8,395 nt of DNA from Candidatus Magasanikbacteria bacterium RIFCSPLOWO2_02_FULL_44_11 (GTDB taxonomy: Bacteria; Patescibacteriota; Patescibacteriia; Magasanikbacterales; GWA2-37-8): NCBI GenBank assembly GCA_001783035.1, contig MFQK01000021.1, positions 1 to 8,395 of the forward strand, read 5' to 3'. Each line of letters starts with the position of its first letter. The stretch's first letter is position 1. This document shows, one piece after another, positions 6,448 through 8,395 of this stretch. The notes beneath the pieces were generated by a model. It saw only the letters and a program-made list of their open reading frames with translations. It was not told where the DNA came from and searched no databases. Both the position numbers and the translations under genes were made by a program.

Positions 6448-7455
6448 ATGTTTTCTTTTTCTCCGGTATTAAAAACTATAAAACAAATACTAACCCCGCA
6501 TAAGGGTATTTTGGCGGCCGACGAGACACCTGCTACGCTTGGCAAGCGTTTTGCAGCGGTAGGCATTGAAAATACCGTTGAGAACAGACGCGCTTACCGA
6601 GAAATTCTTTTTACGACACCGAACATTGAAAATTATATTAGCGGTGTAATTTTGCAAGACGAAACTATTCGTCAGACGACTTCTGGCGGACTTTTTTTTA
6701 GGGATATTTTACAAAAAAAGGGTATTGTCCTCGGTATTAAAGTTGACCAAGGTCTTGCTCCTTTCAATAATTCGACAAATGAAAAAATAACTCAAGGAAT
6801 TGAAGGTCTTGACCGACGTTTGGAAGAGTATTATTCGATGGGCGCTCGTTTTGCAAAGTGGCGGGCGGTATTTGCAATCGGCACGTCGACTCCAAGCAAA
6901 GAGTGTCTGGCGGCGAATACCCATTTGTTGGCTGTTTTTGCCAAGCTTTGTCTGAAACGATCAATGGTGCCTATCGTTGAGCCGGAAGTTTTACAAGACG
7001 GTGACCATGATATTAATGTAACTTTTGAAACTACCAAAAAAGTTTTAACCTCCGTATTTTTGGCTTTGGCTGATGAAGGTGTCTCTGCTAAAAAAATTAT
7101 TTTAAAACCCAACATGGTTGTGCCGGGTGAAAATGGCCCAGTCGTTTTACCCGAAGTGGTCGCTGAGAAAACGGTTGAATGTTTTAAGACTATCATACCA
7201 GAAAGTTTGCCCGGAATTGTATTTTTATCTGGCGGGCAGTCTGAAGAAGCGGCCTGTATAAATTTACAGGCTATCGTCCAATACGGTAAACAATGTCCTT
7301 GGCAATGGAGTTTTTCGTTTGGTCGCGCTTTGCAAAACTCGGCTTTACAGACTTGGGCTGGTAAAAAGGAACAGGTTGACGGGGCACAGGCTCTTTTTCT
7401 ACGTCGGGCCATGATGACCAGTGATGCTAAGGAGGGAGAGTACCAAACTTTTTAA
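6448..7455 (+). CDS. Fructose-bisphosphate aldolase class I (EC 4.1.2.13)
   Basis: This 335-residue cytosolic enzyme cleaves fructose 1,6-bisphosphate to dihydroxyacetone phosphate and glyceraldehyde 3-phosphate through a lysine Schiff base, in glycolysis and gluconeogenesis. It is of the animal/plant aldolase type (about 363 residues in muscle). All active-site residues can be placed by motif: D25 in ILAADE, K98 in GIKVD, K137 in RFAKWRA, E178 and E180 in VEPE, the Schiff-base K220 in ILKPNMV, S261 in FLSGGQS and R293 in FGRAL. The C-terminus ends in Phe instead of the conserved Tyr. ATG 6448 is the only start that keeps the N-terminal helix, and it has no Shine-Dalgarno sequence. It is a single-gene unit between its own promoter and a strong terminator. 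No metal-dependent (class II) features are seen. Confidence 0.95.
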   Translation: MFSFSPVLKTIKQILTPHKGILAADETPATLGKRFAAVGIENTVENRRAYREILFTTPNIENYISGVILQDETIRQTTSGGLFFRDILQKKGIVLGIKVDQGLAPFNNSTNEKITQGIEGLDRRLEEYYSMGARFAKWRAVFAIGTSTPSKECLAANTHLLAVFAKLCLKRSMVPIVEPEVLQDGDHDINVTFETTKKVLTSVFLALADEGVSAKKIILKPNMVVPGENGPVVLPEVVAEKTVECFKTIIPESLPGIVFLSGGQSEEAACINLQAIVQYGKQCPWQWSFSFGRALQNSALQTWAGKKEQVDGAQALFLRRAMMTSDAKEGEYQTF

Positions 7456-7471
7456 AAGGTATAGCCTAAAT

Positions 7472-7497
7472 AAAAACAACCTGTATAGGTTGTTTTT
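7472..7497. terminator. Bidirectional intrinsic terminator between convergent genes
   Basis: AAAAACAACC (7472-7481) pairs with GGTTGTTTTT (7488-7497) around TGTATA. The T-run serves the aldolase on + and the A-run serves the convergent gene on -, whose stop lies at 7560-7562. Confidence 0.8.
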
Positions 7498-7559
7498 AAA
7501 TTTGCCCCGAGACGTTTGTTAGACGTTCAGGGCAGTTCAGCTTCCCCCCCTATTGTGTT

Positions 7560-8207
7560 TCATTTTCTCCACCCCAAGTACATTAAGACTTCAGGCCAGC
7601 TGTTGATGATCGTGATGCCATCCGGCCATTGTTCATGCAAACGGCGATCTATCGGATCTGGCCTGAAAAGGATACGACGGAGTCCGTGCGGCGGATGATC
7701 CAACTCCACATCACTCATCTGCCTCATGTGTTGCAGCGAGAGTCCCGGAGGAGTTTTTTGACAATGCGCTCGTCCGATACTCCAGTGGACCGCTGTCCTG
7801 TCGTCCATTGCAATCGTGATTTTCTGCACGTAGCAGATTATCCCTTTCTCTTCGCGATAATGGCAGAATTTGACGTGATCGGGATCGTCGCGTACTCCCG
7901 TCTCTTTAAAGAAGCCCCTGTTTCGCAGAAGGTCCAAGTAAAACCCTTGTAGCCAAGGAGCTTCCTTGTCAATACGCGATACGATGATGAGGTCGTCAGC
8001 GCCCACGTTTTTGACTGCGACACTTACTCCTTCTACCGCATTTGGAATGTACGGTATTTTATAAAGTTCCTCCTCTGTTTGAGCTTTTTGTTTGGCTTCA
8101 CCTTCTAATATTACATTCATCAGATCGCACATGAATCTTTGTTTTTGGTTCCTATCGCCGATCATTTTTTTTGTGTCCCTCACATGTGGGCCTATGTCTG
8201 TGGGCAA
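7560..8207 (-). CDS. HAD-like hydrolase-family protein, paralogue 3
   Basis: This protein has 215 residues from TTG 8207, or 201 from ATG 8165, which has GAGGG upstream. TTG is the first start after the in-frame stop and keeps TDIGPHVRD (3-11), a degenerate motif I with D4 and G6; the ATG start would lose it. DDLIIVSRID (71-80) is motif II with S77, YLDLLRNRGFFKETG (90-104) is the linker helix typical of the family, FCHYREEKGIIC (114-125) carries K121 (motif III), and ITIAMDDRTAV (130-140) is motif IV. The C-terminal ILFRPD then ITIINSWPEV matches the protein at 4825-5502. It is the closest of the three to the family pattern but has P7-H8 where others have Gly-Val. It faces the aldolase and ends in TGA. 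Substrate unknown; start uncertain. Confidence 0.75.
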   Translation of the reverse strand: MPTDIGPHVRDTKKMIGDRNQKQRFMCDLMNVILEGEAKQKAQTEEELYKIPYIPNAVEGVSVAVKNVGADDLIIVSRIDKEAPWLQGFYLDLLRNRGFFKETGVRDDPDHVKFCHYREEKGIICYVQKITIAMDDRTAVHWSIGRAHCQKTPPGLSLQHMRQMSDVELDHPPHGLRRILFRPDPIDRRLHEQWPDGITIINSWPEVLMYLGWRK

Positions 8208-8219
8208 GCCAGTATACTT

Positions 8220-8248
8220 ACCTTAAGCGTTTCTCATTTTACTGTCAA
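8220..8248 (-). promoter_or_regulatory. Possible promoter for the minus-strand HAD-like gene
   Basis: On the minus strand TTGACA (8248-8243) is followed after 17 nt by TAAGGT (8225-8220). The -10 is weak; a better TATACT (8216-8211) lies too far for this -35. Transcription from the first pair would begin almost at TTG 8207. Confidence 0.35.
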
Positions 8249-8286
8249 GTTACGCACAAGCTGGGGCTGTTTTTGTTTATCATAAA

Positions 8287-8314
8287 TTGACAGCTTTAAT
8301 AGGTTTGCTATACT
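8287..8314 (+). promoter_or_regulatory. Strong sigma70-like promoter facing right
   Basis: TTGACA (8287-8292), a 16-nt spacer, then TATACT (8309-8314). It is divergent from the minus-strand promoter and ends about 17 nt before ATG 8332, so the leader is short. Confidence 0.65.
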
Positions 8315-8331
8315 TTAATCTAAGCTAAAAT

Positions 8332-8395
8332 ATGCTTATTAATCTTCTTAAGAGTCTAGGTTTTTCTGACAAGGTTTCAACCTTGTATTTAGCCT
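8332..8395 (+). CDS. Probable TrmB-like helix-turn-helix regulator, 5' fragment
   Basis: Only the first 21 codons are in the window; the frame is open to the edge. The residues LLKSLGFSDKVSTLYLA (5-21) fit the first helices of TrmB-family winged-helix regulators, whose usual pattern is LxxLGLSexExxVYLAL. Members bind DNA and often sense sugars. It follows a strong promoter by about 17 nt and has no visible ribosome site, so translation may be nearly leaderless. The call rests on one short motif and could change with the full gene. Confidence 0.5.
   Translation, partial: MLINLLKSLGFSDKVSTLYLA

Noticed and set aside
6709..7412. Minus-strand frames opposite the aldolase, up to 193 residues
   Set aside because: The + frame is an unmistakable aldolase with all catalytic residues.
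7503..7534. TGCCC/GGGCA hairpin with a repeated AGACGTT as a separate terminator for the minus-strand gene
   Set aside because: The stem is only five pairs with no T-tract on the minus strand; the stronger 7472-7497 hairpin serves both genes.
3073..7562. UGA recoding as in Gracilibacteria
   Set aside because: TGA ends two frames at sensible places (3073-3075 and 7562-7560 on -) and does not interrupt any gene seen here.

Overview
The window looks like a fragment of a bacterial genome of the Candidate Phyla Radiation (Patescibacteria) type. This is an inference. It rests on a 23S rRNA gene carrying several self-splicing introns and shortened relative to E. coli, small genes that mostly have their own promoter and terminator, and degenerate hydrolase families. 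TGA is used as a stop, so the UGA=Gly code of Gracilibacteria/SR1 is not indicated.

Positions 1 to about 3510 hold the 3' part of a 23S rRNA gene, from about E. coli position 1640 to the 3' end. It is split into five exons (1-305, 1090-1637, 2007-2039, 2411-2473, 3222-~3510) by four group I introns. The insertion sites correspond to E. coli 1931, 2500, 2533 and 2596, so all sit at helix 69-71 or in the peptidyl-transferase loop. The first and fourth introns encode single-motif LAGLIDADG homing endonucleases; the second and third are about 370 nt and encode no protein. P1 and P10 pairings can be read for introns 2, 3 and 4 and fix their splice sites. Intron 1's 3' boundary rests on rRNA conservation alone. 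Introns 1 and 2 end in A instead of G, and intron 3 has A instead of U before its 5' splice site.

A structured spacer and a 5S rRNA (about 3688-3800) follow. The 5S is enclosed by an extra 9-bp helix that runs straight into a T-tract, so the processing stalk probably also terminates the rRNA transcript.

Positions 3836-8395 carry single-gene units: two HAD-like proteins on + (3901-4650, 4825-5502), an HD-domain protein with a damaged metal motif (5673-6380), a class I fructose-bisphosphate aldolase with a complete active site (6448-7455), a third HAD-like paralogue on - (7560-8207), and the first 21 codons of a probable TrmB-like regulator on + (from 8332). Strong hairpin terminators follow 4650, 5502 and 7455, and sigma70-like promoters can be read before nearly every gene. 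The three HAD-like proteins are divergent members of one family, sharing a D-x-G motif I, an h-h-x-D-D-R motif and a similar C-terminus. Their substrate is unknown. Only the aldolase can be placed in a pathway (glycolysis/gluconeogenesis).
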